64,000 bases of DNA from Acrocarpospora corrugata (lineage in GTDB: Bacteria; Actinomycetota; Actinomycetes; Streptosporangiales; Streptosporangiaceae): contig NZ_BLAD01000074.1 of NCBI RefSeq assembly GCF_009687845.1, positions 1-64,000 on the forward strand, given 5' to 3'. Of this stretch, positions 45,308 through 53,782 are shown piece after piece; position 1 is the stretch's first letter, and each line of letters begins with the position of its first letter. Under the pieces are notes generated by a model that searched no databases, was not told the origin of the DNA, and saw only the letters and a list, made by a program, of their open reading frames with translations. The translations under genes were made by a program, and so were the position numbers.

Positions 45308-46098
45308 GAACCCTCCTTGCCGAGGTAGGCGCCGATGACGTGCGGATCGTTCTGCACCTCGGCGGGGGTGCCGTCGGCGATGCGCCGGCCGAAGTCCAGG
45401 ACGGTGACCCGGTCGGCCAGGCGCATCACCAGGCCCATGTCGTGCTCGACCAGGAGGATGGAGATGCCGAGGCTCTGCCGTACCGAGATGATCAGTTCGG
45501 CCATCTCCTGGCGTTCGCCGCTGTTCATCCCGGCCACCGGCTCGTCCAGGAGCAGCAGCCGGGGCTCCATGCAGAGGGCGCGGGCCAGTTCGACGCGTTT
45601 CTGCACGCCGTAGGGGAGCAGGCCGACGGGCCTGGCCAGGTGCGGGGTGAGCCCGACGAACTCCGCGATCTCGGCCACCCTGGCCGCGTGGCGGCGCTGC
45701 TCGCGGCGGGCGTGCGGCAGGCGGAGCCCGGAGGAGACGAAGCCGGAGCGGGTCAGGCGGTGACGGCCGAGCATCAGGTTGTCGTGCGTCGGCAGGTGCG
45801 GGGAGAGGGCGATGTTCTGGAAGGTGCGGGCGACGCCGAGGGCGGCCACCTGGTGCGGTTTGCGGGTGGTGAGCTCGGCCGCGCCGAACCTGACGCTGCC
45901 CGAGGTGGCCCGGTAGACGCCCGACAGCACGTTGAAGCAGGTGGACTTGCCGGCGCCGTTGGGGCCGATCACCGCGTGCACCGAGCCGGGCGCGACCGTG
46001 AAACTGACCTGGTCGAGGGCGACCAGACCGGCGAACCGCACGGTCACGTCGCGGACTTCCAGCGCTGCCATACCGTCCGGTTGGTATGCCGTGGTCAT
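45304..46098 (-). CDS. livG: Branched-chain amino acid-type ABC ATPase LivG
   Basis: 264 residues from ATG 46098. Walker A 'VIGPNGAGKSTCFNVLSGVY', Q-loop 'GVARTFQNIALSPHL', Walker B 'PRLLLLDEPVAGMNSGE', H-loop 'ILLVEHDMGLVM', and the Liv-specific 'GTPAEVQNDPHVIGAYLG' C-terminus. The signature reads 'GLLPYGVQKRVELARAL', a usual LivG variant. The start overlaps the stop of livF by 4 bp. Confidence 0.93.
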   Translation of the reverse strand: MTTAYQPDGMAALEVRDVTVRFAGLVALDQVSFTVAPGSVHAVIGPNGAGKSTCFNVLSGVYRATSGSVRFGAAELTTRKPHQVAALGVARTFQNIALSPHLPTHDNLMLGRHRLTRSGFVSSGLRLPHARREQRRHAARVAEIAEFVGLTPHLARPVGLLPYGVQKRVELARALCMEPRLLLLDEPVAGMNSGERQEMAELIISVRQSLGISILLVEHDMGLVMRLADRVTVLDFGRRIADGTPAEVQNDPHVIGAYLGKEGS

Positions 46099-46868
46099 GC
46101 GGACCACCTCGGCAGGGTACGGGCGACCAGTTGCCCTTCGACCGCGTCCGCGATGCCCAGATATCGCCGCCGCACCTCGTCGCTGGCCGCCAGTTCCGCG
46201 GCCGTGCCCTCCAGGGCCACCTCGCCGACCTCCAGCACGTACGCGTACGAGGCCAGCGACAGCGCCATCGCCACGTTCTGCTCCACCAGCAGCACCGAGG
46301 TCCCCCGCGCGTTGATCTCCTTGATCGTCTCCACGATCCTGGCCGCCACCAGCGGCGCCAGCCCCAGGGTCGGCTCGTCCAGCAGCAGGGCCGCCGGGTC
46401 CGCCATCAGCGCCCTGCCGATCGCCAGCATCTGCTGCTCGCCCCCGGACAGCAGCCCCGCCCGCTGCCCGGCCCGCTCCCTGAGCACCGGGAACAGTTCG
46501 TGCACCTGGTCGCGCGCCCGGTGCGCGTCCTTCCGCGACCGGCCGAGACCCCCCGCGCGCAGGTTCTCCTCGACCGTCATCCGGGCGAACACCCGGCGGC
46601 CCTCCGGCACCTGCACGATGCCCCTGCCGACCACCGCGGCCGCGCTCAGCCCGGACAGCCTGGCCTCGCCGAAGGTGATCATGCCCCGGGCGAGGCCGCG
46701 ATGGAAGCGGAGCGTGCCCGAGACGGCCCGCAGCAGAGTGGTCTTCCCGGCGCCGTTGGCGCCGAGCACGGCGACGATCGATCCGGCCGGCACCCGGAGC
46801 GACAGGCCGCTCAGCGCGCGCACCGGCCCGTAGTTCACCGCCAGGTCGCTGACCGTCAGGTCGGTCAT
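46095..46868 (-). CDS. livF: Branched-chain amino acid-type ABC ATPase LivF
   Basis: 257 residues from ATG 46868 (GTG 46877 is an alternative, both without a strong ribosome site). Walker A 'VLGANGAGKTTLLRAVSG', 'GIVQVPEGRRVFARMTVEENLRAGG', signature 'LLSGGEQQMLAIGRALMADP', Walker B 'ALLLDEPTLGLAP' and 'LLVEQNVAMAL'. All diagnostic for LivF. First gene of the operon, divergent to the PucR regulator. Confidence 0.93.
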   Translation of the reverse strand: MTDLTVSDLAVNYGPVRALSGLSLRVPAGSIVAVLGANGAGKTTLLRAVSGTLRFHRGLARGMITFGEARLSGLSAAAVVGRGIVQVPEGRRVFARMTVEENLRAGGLGRSRKDAHRARDQVHELFPVLRERAGQRAGLLSGGEQQMLAIGRALMADPAALLLDEPTLGLAPLVAARIVETIKEINARGTSVLLVEQNVAMALSLASYAYVLEVGEVALEGTAAELAASDEVRRRYLGIADAVEGQLVARTLPRWSA

Positions 46869-47039
46869 TCGGTTCACGGGCACACCCAATCCCGGCCGTG
46901 CACGGCCGTCCAGATGCGGCGGTGAAGTCGGGAGTTCTGCCCACCGGCGTACCGGGGTGACTGTGCAGCCGCACAACGGCGTGTCACGAAACGAAACCGA
47001 ACCTTGTTCCGGAGTTGGCCGGGTGGCACCCTCGGGAGG

Positions 47040-48230
47040 ATGCGCCCCCAACTGCACGCGGATGAGGAAGTCCGGGAAATGTTGCGCACGGCGGCCCGGG
47101 CGATGCTGGAACGCCTCCCCGAGCTGACGGACGAGCTGGTCGCCCGGGTCCGGGGCGGCGACGAGGACTACTGCTCGCTGGTGCCGTACGACGATCACTG
47201 GGCCAGCACGCTGGAGGGCATGCGGCTCGGCATCACGGCCATCCTGCAGAAGCGGGGGGAGCGGCGGGACCTGCAGTTCACCGAGGCGATGGCGCGGCGG
47301 CGGGCCGACCAGGGGCTGCCGCTGGACTCGATGATGCGGATGTACCGGCTGGCCGCCCAGGTCACCTGGGCCGGCATCGTCGACTACATGGAGCGGGAGC
47401 ACCCCGACCAGCTGGGCGCGCTGGTGCGGACGGCCTGTCACGTGTGGCACGCCATCGACCGGCAGGCGCTGGTGGCGGGGGACACCTACCGGCGGCGGGA
47501 GAGCGAACTGCTGGGACGCAATCACGAGCGGGTGAGCGCGCTGCTGGACGCGCTGCTGGACGGCGCCGCGGACGCGGGCGTGGTCCGCTCCGCCGCCGCC
47601 GGGCTCGACCTGCCGGAACGCGGCAGGTACGCGGTGGTCACCGTGCGTTTCCCGGTACGGCACGACGGGGGACGCCTGCCGGAGAAACTCGGCGGCATGC
47701 GCCTGCTGTGGCGGATGCGCACCGGGCATGAGGTCGCGGTCGTCGCGCTGGGCGAGGGCACCCTGGACGGGCTGGCCAGCGCGCTCAGCGTGACCGTGAG
47801 CGGGGTCGCCGGGATCAGCCCGGTGGTCGACGGGCTGGTCGAGCTGGGCGAGGCGCACCGGCTGGCCGAACTGGCGATGCGCACCTGCGTGGACGCCGGG
47901 CCCGAGGTCGCCCGCCTGGACCAGCGCCTCCCGGCCGTTCTCGTCATCTGCCAACCCGAGATTTCCGGATATTTGGTGAATGGGGTGCTGGGGCAGCTGC
48001 TCGCCCTGGACCCCGCCGACCGGGACGTGCTGCTCACCACCCTGGAAACCTGGCTGCGCTGCGAGGGCTCCGCGGCCCAGGCCGCCGGGCAGCTCTACTG
48101 CCACCGCAACACGATCATCAACCGGATCCGCCGAATCGAGAACCTGACCGGGCGCTCCCTCTCCCGCCCCCGCGACATCGTGGACCTCGCCCTGGCCCTG
48201 GACGCGGTACGGCTCCTGCCCACCTCCTGA
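47040..48230 (+). CDS. PucR-family regulator, likely of the liv operon
   Basis: 396 residues from ATG 47040 (the ggagg touches the ATG, so TTG 47004 remains possible). The N-terminal part is the RsbRD-like sensor ('LTDELVARVRGGDEDYCSLVP', 'FTEAMARRRADQGLPLDSMMRMYRLAAQVTW'), followed by a GGDEF-like CdaR middle. The C-terminal PucR helix-turn-helix is 'WLRCEGSAAQAAGQLYCHRNTIINRIRRIENLTGRSLSRPRDIVDLALAL'. It is divergent to livF with a 171-bp gap, the standard layout for a local regulator. The effector is unknown. Confidence 0.9.
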   Translation: MRPQLHADEEVREMLRTAARAMLERLPELTDELVARVRGGDEDYCSLVPYDDHWASTLEGMRLGITAILQKRGERRDLQFTEAMARRRADQGLPLDSMMRMYRLAAQVTWAGIVDYMEREHPDQLGALVRTACHVWHAIDRQALVAGDTYRRRESELLGRNHERVSALLDALLDGAADAGVVRSAAAGLDLPERGRYAVVTVRFPVRHDGGRLPEKLGGMRLLWRMRTGHEVAVVALGEGTLDGLASALSVTVSGVAGISPVVDGLVELGEAHRLAELAMRTCVDAGPEVARLDQRLPAVLVICQPEISGYLVNGVLGQLLALDPADRDVLLTTLETWLRCEGSAAQAAGQLYCHRNTIINRIRRIENLTGRSLSRPRDIVDLALALDAVRLLPTS

Positions 48231-48241
48231 CCTCACCGGAT

Positions 48242-48257
48242 GGGAGAGCGCTCTCCC
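48242..48257. promoter_or_regulatory. LacI-type operator palindrome
   Basis: Perfect 16-bp palindrome gggagagcgctctccc, 21 bp before the LacI gene start. The central CG with flanking purine/pyrimidine arms is typical of LacI-family operators (like the CebR site of actinomycetes), so the gene probably autoregulates. Confidence 0.75.
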
Positions 48258-48278
48258 TTCGTGCGCTAGAGTTCATAC

Positions 48279-49304
48279 ATGAGGGAAGATCGCCTGGTTT
48301 CGCCCACTCTTGAGGACGTCGCCAGGGCCGCGGGCGTCTCCCGGGCCACCGTGTCCCGCGTGATCAACGGCATCCGCAACGTCGACCCGGAAATCCAGGA
48401 AACGGTCCGGCGGGCCGTCGCCGCCGTCGGCTACGTGCCCAACCGGGCCGCCCGCTCCCTGGTCACCGGCAAGACCGGCTCGATCGCCCTGGTCGTCTCC
48501 GGCGCGGGCCACTTCTTCGCCCGCGTCTTCACCGACCCCTTCTTCGGCCGCGTCGTCAGCGGCATCTCCGGCCACCTCCGCCCGCTCGGCGTGCACCTGG
48601 TGCTCATGCTGGCCGAGGCCGCCGACGCCCGCGCCCAGATCATCGACTACCTGCGCCAGGGCCACGTGGACGGCGCCATCCTCGTCTCCACCCACCCCGA
48701 GGACCCGCTCCCCGCCCAGCTGGTCGAGTCGGGCCCGCCCGTCGTCCTGTTCGCCCGCCCAGCCCAGCCCATCCGGATCAGCTACGTCGACGTCGCGCAC
48801 AGCGCCGGGGCCCGCCTCGCCGCCGACCACCTGATCGCCCGCGGCTGCCAGCGCGTCGCCACCATCTCCGGCCCGCTCGACGTGCCCGCCAGCCTGGAAC
48901 GCCAGTCCGGCTTCCGGGAGGCCATGGCCCGGCACGGGCACGCGTACATCCCCAGCGTGGAGGGCAACTTCACCCAGGAGTCCGGCGAACGGGCGATGGA
49001 ACGCCTGCTCGCCGAGCATCCCGACATCGACGGCCTGTTCACCGGCAACGACCTGATGGCCCAGGGCGCCCTGCTGGTCGCCCAGGCGCACGGCCGCCGG
49101 GTCCCCGACGACCTCGCCGTCGTCGGCTTCGACGACAGCAGCGCCGCCCTCGCCTGCCGCCCGCCGCTCACCACCGTCCGGCACCCGGTCGAGGACATGT
49201 CCGCCGAGATGGCCCGCCTGCTGCTGGCCCACATCGAGGACCCCGACCGCCGCGTCACCTCGGTCATCTTCGAACCCGAACTGGTGATACGGCAGTCGGC
49301 CTGA
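48279..49304 (+). CDS. LacI-family transcriptional regulator
   Basis: 341 residues from ATG 48279. The N-terminal helix-turn-helix is 'PTLEDVARAAGVSRATVSRVINGIRNVDPEIQETVRRAVAAVGYVPNRAARSLVTGKTGSIALVV', followed by a periplasmic-binding-like core ('GHVDGAILVSTHPEDPLPAQLV', 'VAVVGFDDSSAALACRPPLTTVRHPVEDM'). No sugar transport or catabolic gene is adjacent, so its targets lie elsewhere. The operator upstream is listed separately. It converges on the winged-helix gene with only 5 bp between the stops. Confidence 0.92.
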   Translation: MREDRLVSPTLEDVARAAGVSRATVSRVINGIRNVDPEIQETVRRAVAAVGYVPNRAARSLVTGKTGSIALVVSGAGHFFARVFTDPFFGRVVSGISGHLRPLGVHLVLMLAEAADARAQIIDYLRQGHVDGAILVSTHPEDPLPAQLVESGPPVVLFARPAQPIRISYVDVAHSAGARLAADHLIARGCQRVATISGPLDVPASLERQSGFREAMARHGHAYIPSVEGNFTQESGERAMERLLAEHPDIDGLFTGNDLMAQGALLVAQAHGRRVPDDLAVVGFDDSSAALACRPPLTTVRHPVEDMSAEMARLLLAHIEDPDRRVTSVIFEPELVIRQSA

Positions 49305-49309
49305 CGCGC

Positions 49310-50398
49310 TCAGCCCTTCGCGTCCAGGACCCGGACGTTCTGCGCGCCGCGCAGCGCGGCCACCCGGGACGCCTCCTTCTCCAGCGGTTCCTGGGGGAGC
49401 GGCTCGAACGCGGTCACCGTGACGTCCAGGGTGTTCTTGCCGGCCATCTTGGCCCGCCACACCCCGGCGATCTCGCCGTCCAGCAGGACCGCGCCGGGAT
49501 TGCCGAGCATGCGCCAGATCTCAGCGTGGCGCGATTTGTCCGGGACCAGGAGGGTGCGGTCGCGGGCCTGCAGGTAAGGGTCGGACGGGGGGAGCAGCCG
49601 GAGCAGCCGGGGGCGGCGGGTCGCGTCCAGGAGTAAGTCGATCCGGTCGGTGGGCAGCCAGGCGCGGCGGCCGTCCACCCGCACCTCGGCCAGGTCCTTC
49701 GGCCACATGCGCTTGATCTCGGTCGGGGTGGTGCCCATGAACTTGGCCGCCTCGGCGGGGGTGGCCGGGCCGAGCAGCCGCAGATAGGCGGAGATGATCG
49801 AATCGGGGGCGATCGACTGGTTCGGGACGTTCCGGCGCCCGCCCACCGGAACCAGGGTGGTGGCCGAGCCCTTCGGCGCGAGCCGCACCCCGGCGGCCAG
49901 GCCGACCTGCTGGAACAGCGCGCCCGAGATGTGCTGGGCGTTGCAGCCGCGGCACCAGTAGGTCACGCTCTCCGGGACCAGTGCGCTCACCGCCGTGCTG
50001 ACCTCGCCCTTGGTCATCGGGCCGGTGACCACCTCGTGCATGGCCTTGGCCGCCGCCCGGAACGCGGTCAGGCCCAGCCGGGCCCCCACCCGGATCTGCG
50101 AGGTGACGATCCGCGCCGTCGCGTCGGCGTCGCTGACCGGCCACAGGGCGGAGGCCAGCGCGGGCAGGTCGGCCGTCCGGTGCAGGTGGGGGGCGCCACG
50201 CGTCGACCAGACCAGGGTGAGCGCGGCGTCATCCGGCTCCGCGATGGTCCGCGCCGCCACCGCCAGCCGGGCCGACCCGTACGGAGTGTCCTGCACCCCG
50301 AGATCGAGGACGGCCAGGCCGGCGGGCGGGAGGTCGGGCCGGTCGAGTTGCTGGGCCGCGACGCGATAGGCGAGGACCTGTAGTCGATCCACGTTCAT
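49310..50398 (-). CDS. Winged-helix DNA-binding protein (HTH_42/AlkZ-like superfamily)
   Basis: 362 residues. N-terminal 'RLQVLAYRVAAQQLDRP' and 'GLAVLDLGVQDTPYGSARLALAAR'-like region, 'LVWSTRGAPHLHRTADLPAL' and 'VTYWCRGCNAQHISGALFQQVGLAAGVRLAPKG' are characteristic of the winged-helix superfamily that includes AlkZ-type DNA glycosylases. The Gln in 'GVQDTP' falls where that family has its catalytic Gln-containing motif, but assigning glycosylase activity is inference. It overlaps the DUF3152 gene by 4 bp. Confidence 0.82.
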   Translation of the reverse strand: MNVDRLQVLAYRVAAQQLDRPDLPPAGLAVLDLGVQDTPYGSARLAVAARTIAEPDDAALTLVWSTRGAPHLHRTADLPALASALWPVSDADATARIVTSQIRVGARLGLTAFRAAAKAMHEVVTGPMTKGEVSTAVSALVPESVTYWCRGCNAQHISGALFQQVGLAAGVRLAPKGSATTLVPVGGRRNVPNQSIAPDSIISAYLRLLGPATPAEAAKFMGTTPTEIKRMWPKDLAEVRVDGRRAWLPTDRIDLLLDATRRPRLLRLLPPSDPYLQARDRTLLVPDKSRHAEIWRMLGNPGAVLLDGEIAGVWRAKMAGKNTLDVTVTAFEPLPQEPLEKEASRVAALRGAQNVRVLDAKG

Positions 50399-51189
50399 GA
50401 CTCAGACCTTAGCCGTCCGGGGTGGGGCCAGGGGTTGGGCTTGCATGAGGCGAGTGACTTCGTCTGCTGCATCATGACGGGGGCGGGCTTTCCGCGTCCA
50501 GGACAGCCCACGTGGCCGTGCCCGAGACCATGACCGACCTCATGACTGATGACATATTCACGGTAGGAGGCAAGATCGCGGCCGTAGCCCTCCGACCCCT
50601 CCGCCCACCGCCTGGCGTTGATCACCGCGCGGCTGCCGTTCCAGCAGGACAGCTCCCCGCCGGTACGCAGCGGCAGGCACTGCGCGTTGGTCGTGGCCGG
50701 GCTGGACAGCGCCACCCGGACCTGGACAGGACCCGACTCGACCCGCTTGAACCGGGCCCAGCCGCGCTTGTCGTTCAGGATGCGGTGCACCTCGCGGGCG
50801 AACTCCTTGCCGTCGAACGGCAGGCCCTTCTCCACCTCGACCAGGTAGCGGATCTCCCGGCCGCCGCCCTTGCGGGACTTCTCGCCGCCGGGGACCAGCG
50901 CGTACCCGCCTTTGGCGCGGAACGGGACCTTGACCTTGGCCGGTTGTACCCGCCCGTTCACGATCAGCGCCTTCTCGCCCCGGGGCGCGGGCAGCGCGGT
51001 TGGCGAGAGGAGCGCGGGCGTCGGTTTCGGTGGTTTCGATGGCTTCGCCGACGGGACGGCGGCCGTCAGGACCGCCGGTCTGACCGGAGGCTCCGGCTCG
51101 GCCAGTACGACCCCGCCGATCAGCCCGGTGACAACGATCCCCGCCGCAGCCAGCAGGAAACGATGATCCACTAGCACTCTCCCACCCAC
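50395..51189 (-). CDS. DUF3152 putative secreted metalloprotease
   Basis: 264 residues. N-terminal membrane anchor/signal ('FLLAAAGIVVTGLIGGVVLAEPEPP'), a Pro/Lys linker, then the DUF3152 domain with the extended zinc motif 'HEVGHGLGHGHVGCPG' (HExxHxxGHxH-type), the Met-turn-like 'PVMMQQTKSL' and cysteines at 'AQCLPL', 'LSCWNG', 'VGCPG' and 'ASCKPNPWP'. The family is actinobacterial, with a metzincin-like site but no known substrate. The start could be GTG 51189 or 51177. It overlaps the winged-helix gene by 4 bp. Confidence 0.87.
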   Translation of the reverse strand: MGGRVLVDHRFLLAAAGIVVTGLIGGVVLAEPEPPVRPAVLTAAVPSAKPSKPPKPTPALLSPTALPAPRGEKALIVNGRVQPAKVKVPFRAKGGYALVPGGEKSRKGGGREIRYLVEVEKGLPFDGKEFAREVHRILNDKRGWARFKRVESGPVQVRVALSSPATTNAQCLPLRTGGELSCWNGSRAVINARRWAEGSEGYGRDLASYREYVISHEVGHGLGHGHVGCPGRGKPAPVMMQQTKSLASCKPNPWPHPGRLRSES

Positions 51190-51352
51190 ACGAACCGAAC
51201 ACCGGGGATCTGATCATACGGGAAAACGATCACACGATTAGGCCGTCACGCTGGCGTTTCGTGCCTTCTCGCCAATCTGACTACCCGCCTTTCTCGAAAA
51301 AGTGCCGCGTGTCCGACATTTCCGAACTACAGTCCATTGTTATCGGGCGGTT

Positions 51353-52078
51353 ATGGAGGCAGTGTTGCTGGAACGTTCCCACGACGACACCATCACGCAG
51401 GACCTGTTATCCGTCGTCACCAGGGAACTCGGTTACCGTGAGAAGCCCGGCCAGCACACCAAGTTCGGTGCCTGGTACGCGGATCTCACGAAAGACCCGC
51501 AGTACAAGAACGCCCCCTGGTGCGACATGTTCATCGCCTGGGCGGCGGATCAGGCGGGTGTCACCGACTATGTCGGCGAGTTCGCCTGGACCCCCTCCCA
51601 CGCACGCTGGTTCGAACAGCACCAGGCCTGGACCGACCAGCCGGAACCCGGCGCCTTAGTCTTCTTCGACTGGTCGGGCGGCGGCAGCATCAAAGGCATC
51701 GACCACGTCGGAATAGTCGAAAAGGTCGAAAACGGAAAAATCCACACAATCGAGGCGAATGTCGATCGGGTCTGGCTGAAACGCAAGGTCCGCGACGAAT
51801 CCAAGGTCGTCGGCTACGGCCTCCCCAGGAAAGTCCGCGACGCTGTCACCGGCACCCCCGTCTCGGTCGACCTCCGCCCCGACGCGGTCACCGCCGTCGC
51901 CAACCCCACCCCCGGCCTGGACCCCACCGCCACCATCGCCACCGCCGTCCTGGCCGTGGCCCTCGCCGCCTCCGTGGTGGCCACCGGCGTACACGTCCGC
52001 CGCTTCGCCCTCTCCACCGGCCGCCACCGCCGCAAACGCGCCACCCCAAGCCCGGCGACCCCGGCCGGCGAGAAGTAG
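51353..52078 (+). CDS. CHAP-domain peptidoglycan hydrolase with C-terminal membrane anchor
   Basis: 241 residues from ATG 51353. Catalytic Cys in 'NAPWCDMFIAWAADQAG' and His in 'GIDHVGIVEKVENGKIHTIEAN', as in CHAP amidases/endopeptidases. Residues ~205-228 are a membrane segment ('ATIATAVLAVALAASVVATGV') followed by a very basic tail. There is no N-terminal signal peptide, so the topology is unusual: the CHAP domain would be outside only if the tail stays inside and the N-terminus is exported (type with N-out). It could act in cell-wall remodelling. Confidence 0.82.
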   Translation: MEAVLLERSHDDTITQDLLSVVTRELGYREKPGQHTKFGAWYADLTKDPQYKNAPWCDMFIAWAADQAGVTDYVGEFAWTPSHARWFEQHQAWTDQPEPGALVFFDWSGGGSIKGIDHVGIVEKVENGKIHTIEANVDRVWLKRKVRDESKVVGYGLPRKVRDAVTGTPVSVDLRPDAVTAVANPTPGLDPTATIATAVLAVALAASVVATGVHVRRFALSTGRHRRKRATPSPATPAGEK

Positions 52079-52105
52079 GCCCGGCAGTAGCCGAATAGCA
52101 GGAGC

Positions 52106-52142
52106 CCGAACCGGGCGTGAGGGCGCCGCAGGCCGGGTTCGG
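52106..52142. terminator. Imperfect terminator hairpin
   Basis: Inverted repeat ccgaacc (52106-52112) / ggttcgg (52136-52142) with imperfect extension on both sides, in the 95-bp gap between the convergent CHAP and deacetylase genes. Confidence 0.5.
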
Positions 52143-52173
52143 CTGATCCCCCACCTGCCGCGCGGCCGGCTGG

Positions 52174-53070
52174 TCAGGCGCTGGAGCCGGGGAGGCCGCT
52201 GACGGGGGCGGGGCCGCGCTCGACCCAGGCGGCGGTCTTGGGATGGGCGAGGATCCAGTCGGCGATCTGGTCCTTGCGGGCCCACCACACGCCGTCCCGT
52301 TCGCGCAGCCGGGTGAGCACGCGGTCGAGGACCCGGACCCGGGAGGCGTGCCCGGACAGGCGGTCGTGCAGGGCGATGACCATCATCCGGCGCCTGTGCG
52401 CGCCCTCTTCGTAGAGCTGGTCGAACTCGTCGATGAGCTGTTGTTCGTAGGCGGCCGGGTCGTAGGCGGCGAAGTCGTAGCTGACGATGTCGTTCAGGTG
52501 CACCGTGTAGGGGACGGTGGCGAATGGCTTGCCGTTGATGGTCTGCAGGAAGGGCTCGTCGGCCGACAGGTCGTCGATGTGGTAGCGGAATCCGAGTTCC
52601 TGCAGGATCTTCAGGGTGTTGACGCCGGGGCGGATCCAGTAGTTGGTGTAGCCGGTGGGCCGGGTGCCGGTGGCTTCCTCGATGGCCTGGATGTTGCCTT
52701 CGATCCACGCTCGCTCTTCGGGGCGGGACAGGTGGTACTGGCGCTGCCAGCTGAGCCCGTGCGCGCCGGCCTCGTGTCCGCGGCGCACGACCTCGGCGGC
52801 CAGGCCGGGATGGCGGCGGACCGCGTCGCCGACCATGTAGGCGCTCACCTTGATGCCATGCTTGTCGAAGAGGTCCAGCAGGCGAGGTATTCCCTCGCGG
52901 GCGCCGTACTCATAGAAGCTGTTCTGCCCGAGGTCGGGGAAACCGGGCAGGATCGGCTCGCTGATCGGCCCCGGGGCGCCGCTGATCGGCTGTCCTCCCG
53001 CCTCGAACTGCACAGTGATCGAGAAGGCCAGCCGCGCGCCGCCGGGCCAGAAGAGGTTGTCTGTGGTCAT
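52174..53070 (-). CDS. Polysaccharide deacetylase-family hydrolase (PuuE-like)
   Basis: 298 residues. NodB-type fold: 'RLAFSITVQFEAGG' (first strand), 'YEYGAREGIPRLLDLFDKHGIKVSAYMVGDAVRRHPGLAAEVVRRGHEAGAHGLSWQ' (the His near AGAHG), 'ATGTRPTGYTNYWIRPGVNTLKILQELGFRYHIDD' and 'MMVIALHDRLSGHASRVRVLDRVL'. The first metal Asp motif (TFDDG) is altered to 'TVQFEAGG', as in allantoinase-like PuuE proteins. It probably hydrolyses an amide in a small molecule or carbohydrate. No ureide genes are adjacent. Confidence 0.85.
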   Translation of the reverse strand: MTTDNLFWPGGARLAFSITVQFEAGGQPISGAPGPISEPILPGFPDLGQNSFYEYGAREGIPRLLDLFDKHGIKVSAYMVGDAVRRHPGLAAEVVRRGHEAGAHGLSWQRQYHLSRPEERAWIEGNIQAIEEATGTRPTGYTNYWIRPGVNTLKILQELGFRYHIDDLSADEPFLQTINGKPFATVPYTVHLNDIVSYDFAAYDPAAYEQQLIDEFDQLYEEGAHRRRMMVIALHDRLSGHASRVRVLDRVLTRLRERDGVWWARKDQIADWILAHPKTAAWVERGPAPVSGLPGSSA

Positions 53071-53156
53071 GGTGCCATCCCCGTGTCGCCGCTGGGTCTG
53101 TCGTACCCGCGCTCCGCCCAGGCCATCCGGCCGACCAGGTCTCCGACTCGCCTGGC

Positions 53157-53181
53157 GGCCACCGCTGTGATCGCGGTGGCC
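53157..53181 (-). terminator. Terminator hairpin after the MazF-like gene
   Basis: Perfect 9-bp stem ggccaccgc / gcggtggcc with a 7-nt loop, 10 nt past the stop codon. Confidence 0.7.
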
Positions 53182-53191
53182 GGAATCGGGT

Positions 53192-53635
53192 TCAGCCGTC
53201 AGCGGCCCATCCGTGGGTCCGCATGAGAACGGCGGCCACCTTCGCGAACCGCTCCCGGTCCAGGATCGCGCCCTCGCGCCGGATGCCGTCCTCGCTCAGC
53301 TCGAATATGCGGTCCAGCCGCAGGAACGACGGCCGCACTTCGCGATCCCACGTCCCCGCCCCGAGGGCGAGCCACTCATCCCCGCCGCCGCCCTTGCTGG
53401 ACAACATCATCCCCAGCAGCAGCCGCCCATGCCGCCCCACCACCAGCAACGGCCGATCCTTACCGCGCCGAGCATCCTCCTCGTAAGGTACCCAGGCCCA
53501 GACGATCTCCCCTGGATCCGCCATCCCATCCAGGTCCGGCGAATACTCCAACGCGGCCACCCGATCCACCCGATGGACCTCACGAACCGCCCCCCGACCC
53601 GGCCGGGGATCCTCACCTAGATCACGCACAACCAC
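53192..53635 (-). CDS. PemK/MazF-family protein without an adjacent antitoxin
   Basis: 147 residues from GTG 53635. 'PGEIVWAWVPYEEDARRGKDRPLLVVGRHG' is the PemK/MazF strand pair, and 'LLGMMLSSKGGGGDEWLALGAGTWDREVRPSFLRLDRIFELSEDGIRREGAILDRERFAKV' completes it. The MazF fold cleaves RNA when active. About 35 extra N-terminal residues precede the domain. No small antitoxin gene lies on either side, so it is a solitary member; such solitary copies are common in actinomycetes and may not be toxic. Confidence 0.83.
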   Translation of the reverse strand: MVVRDLGEDPRPGRGAVREVHRVDRVAALEYSPDLDGMADPGEIVWAWVPYEEDARRGKDRPLLVVGRHGRLLLGMMLSSKGGGGDEWLALGAGTWDREVRPSFLRLDRIFELSEDGIRREGAILDRERFAKVAAVLMRTHGWAADG

Positions 53636-53672
53636 ACCATACCCACCCGAATCACTGGCTCCCGCTCATATC

Positions 53673-53782
53673 GGAACCAACGCCGAGATCTCTCGGGCCC
53701 CCACATCAAGGAACCAATGCCGACATCTCTCGGCTCGCGCATCAAGGGACCAACGCCGAGATCTTCTTGGGCACGCACATCC
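53673..53782. repeat. 36-37 bp tandem repeat extending the MmcQ gene 3' end
   Basis: Three units start at 53673, 53710 and 53746 (consensus ggaaccaacgccgagatctc, then tcgggc...cacatcaa). The third is coding and contains the MmcQ C-terminus (PKKISALVP and stop at 53742-53744). The other two lie downstream of the stop, so the 3' end of the gene was duplicated into the intergenic region. Confidence 0.88.

Noticed and set aside
53192-53635. Toxin-antitoxin module
   Set aside because: The MazF-like gene has no adjacent small antitoxin frame with ribosome site on either side.
53673-53782. Insertion sequence ends or attachment sites
   Set aside because: The units are direct tandem copies of a gene 3' end; no inverted terminal repeats, transposase or integrase is present.
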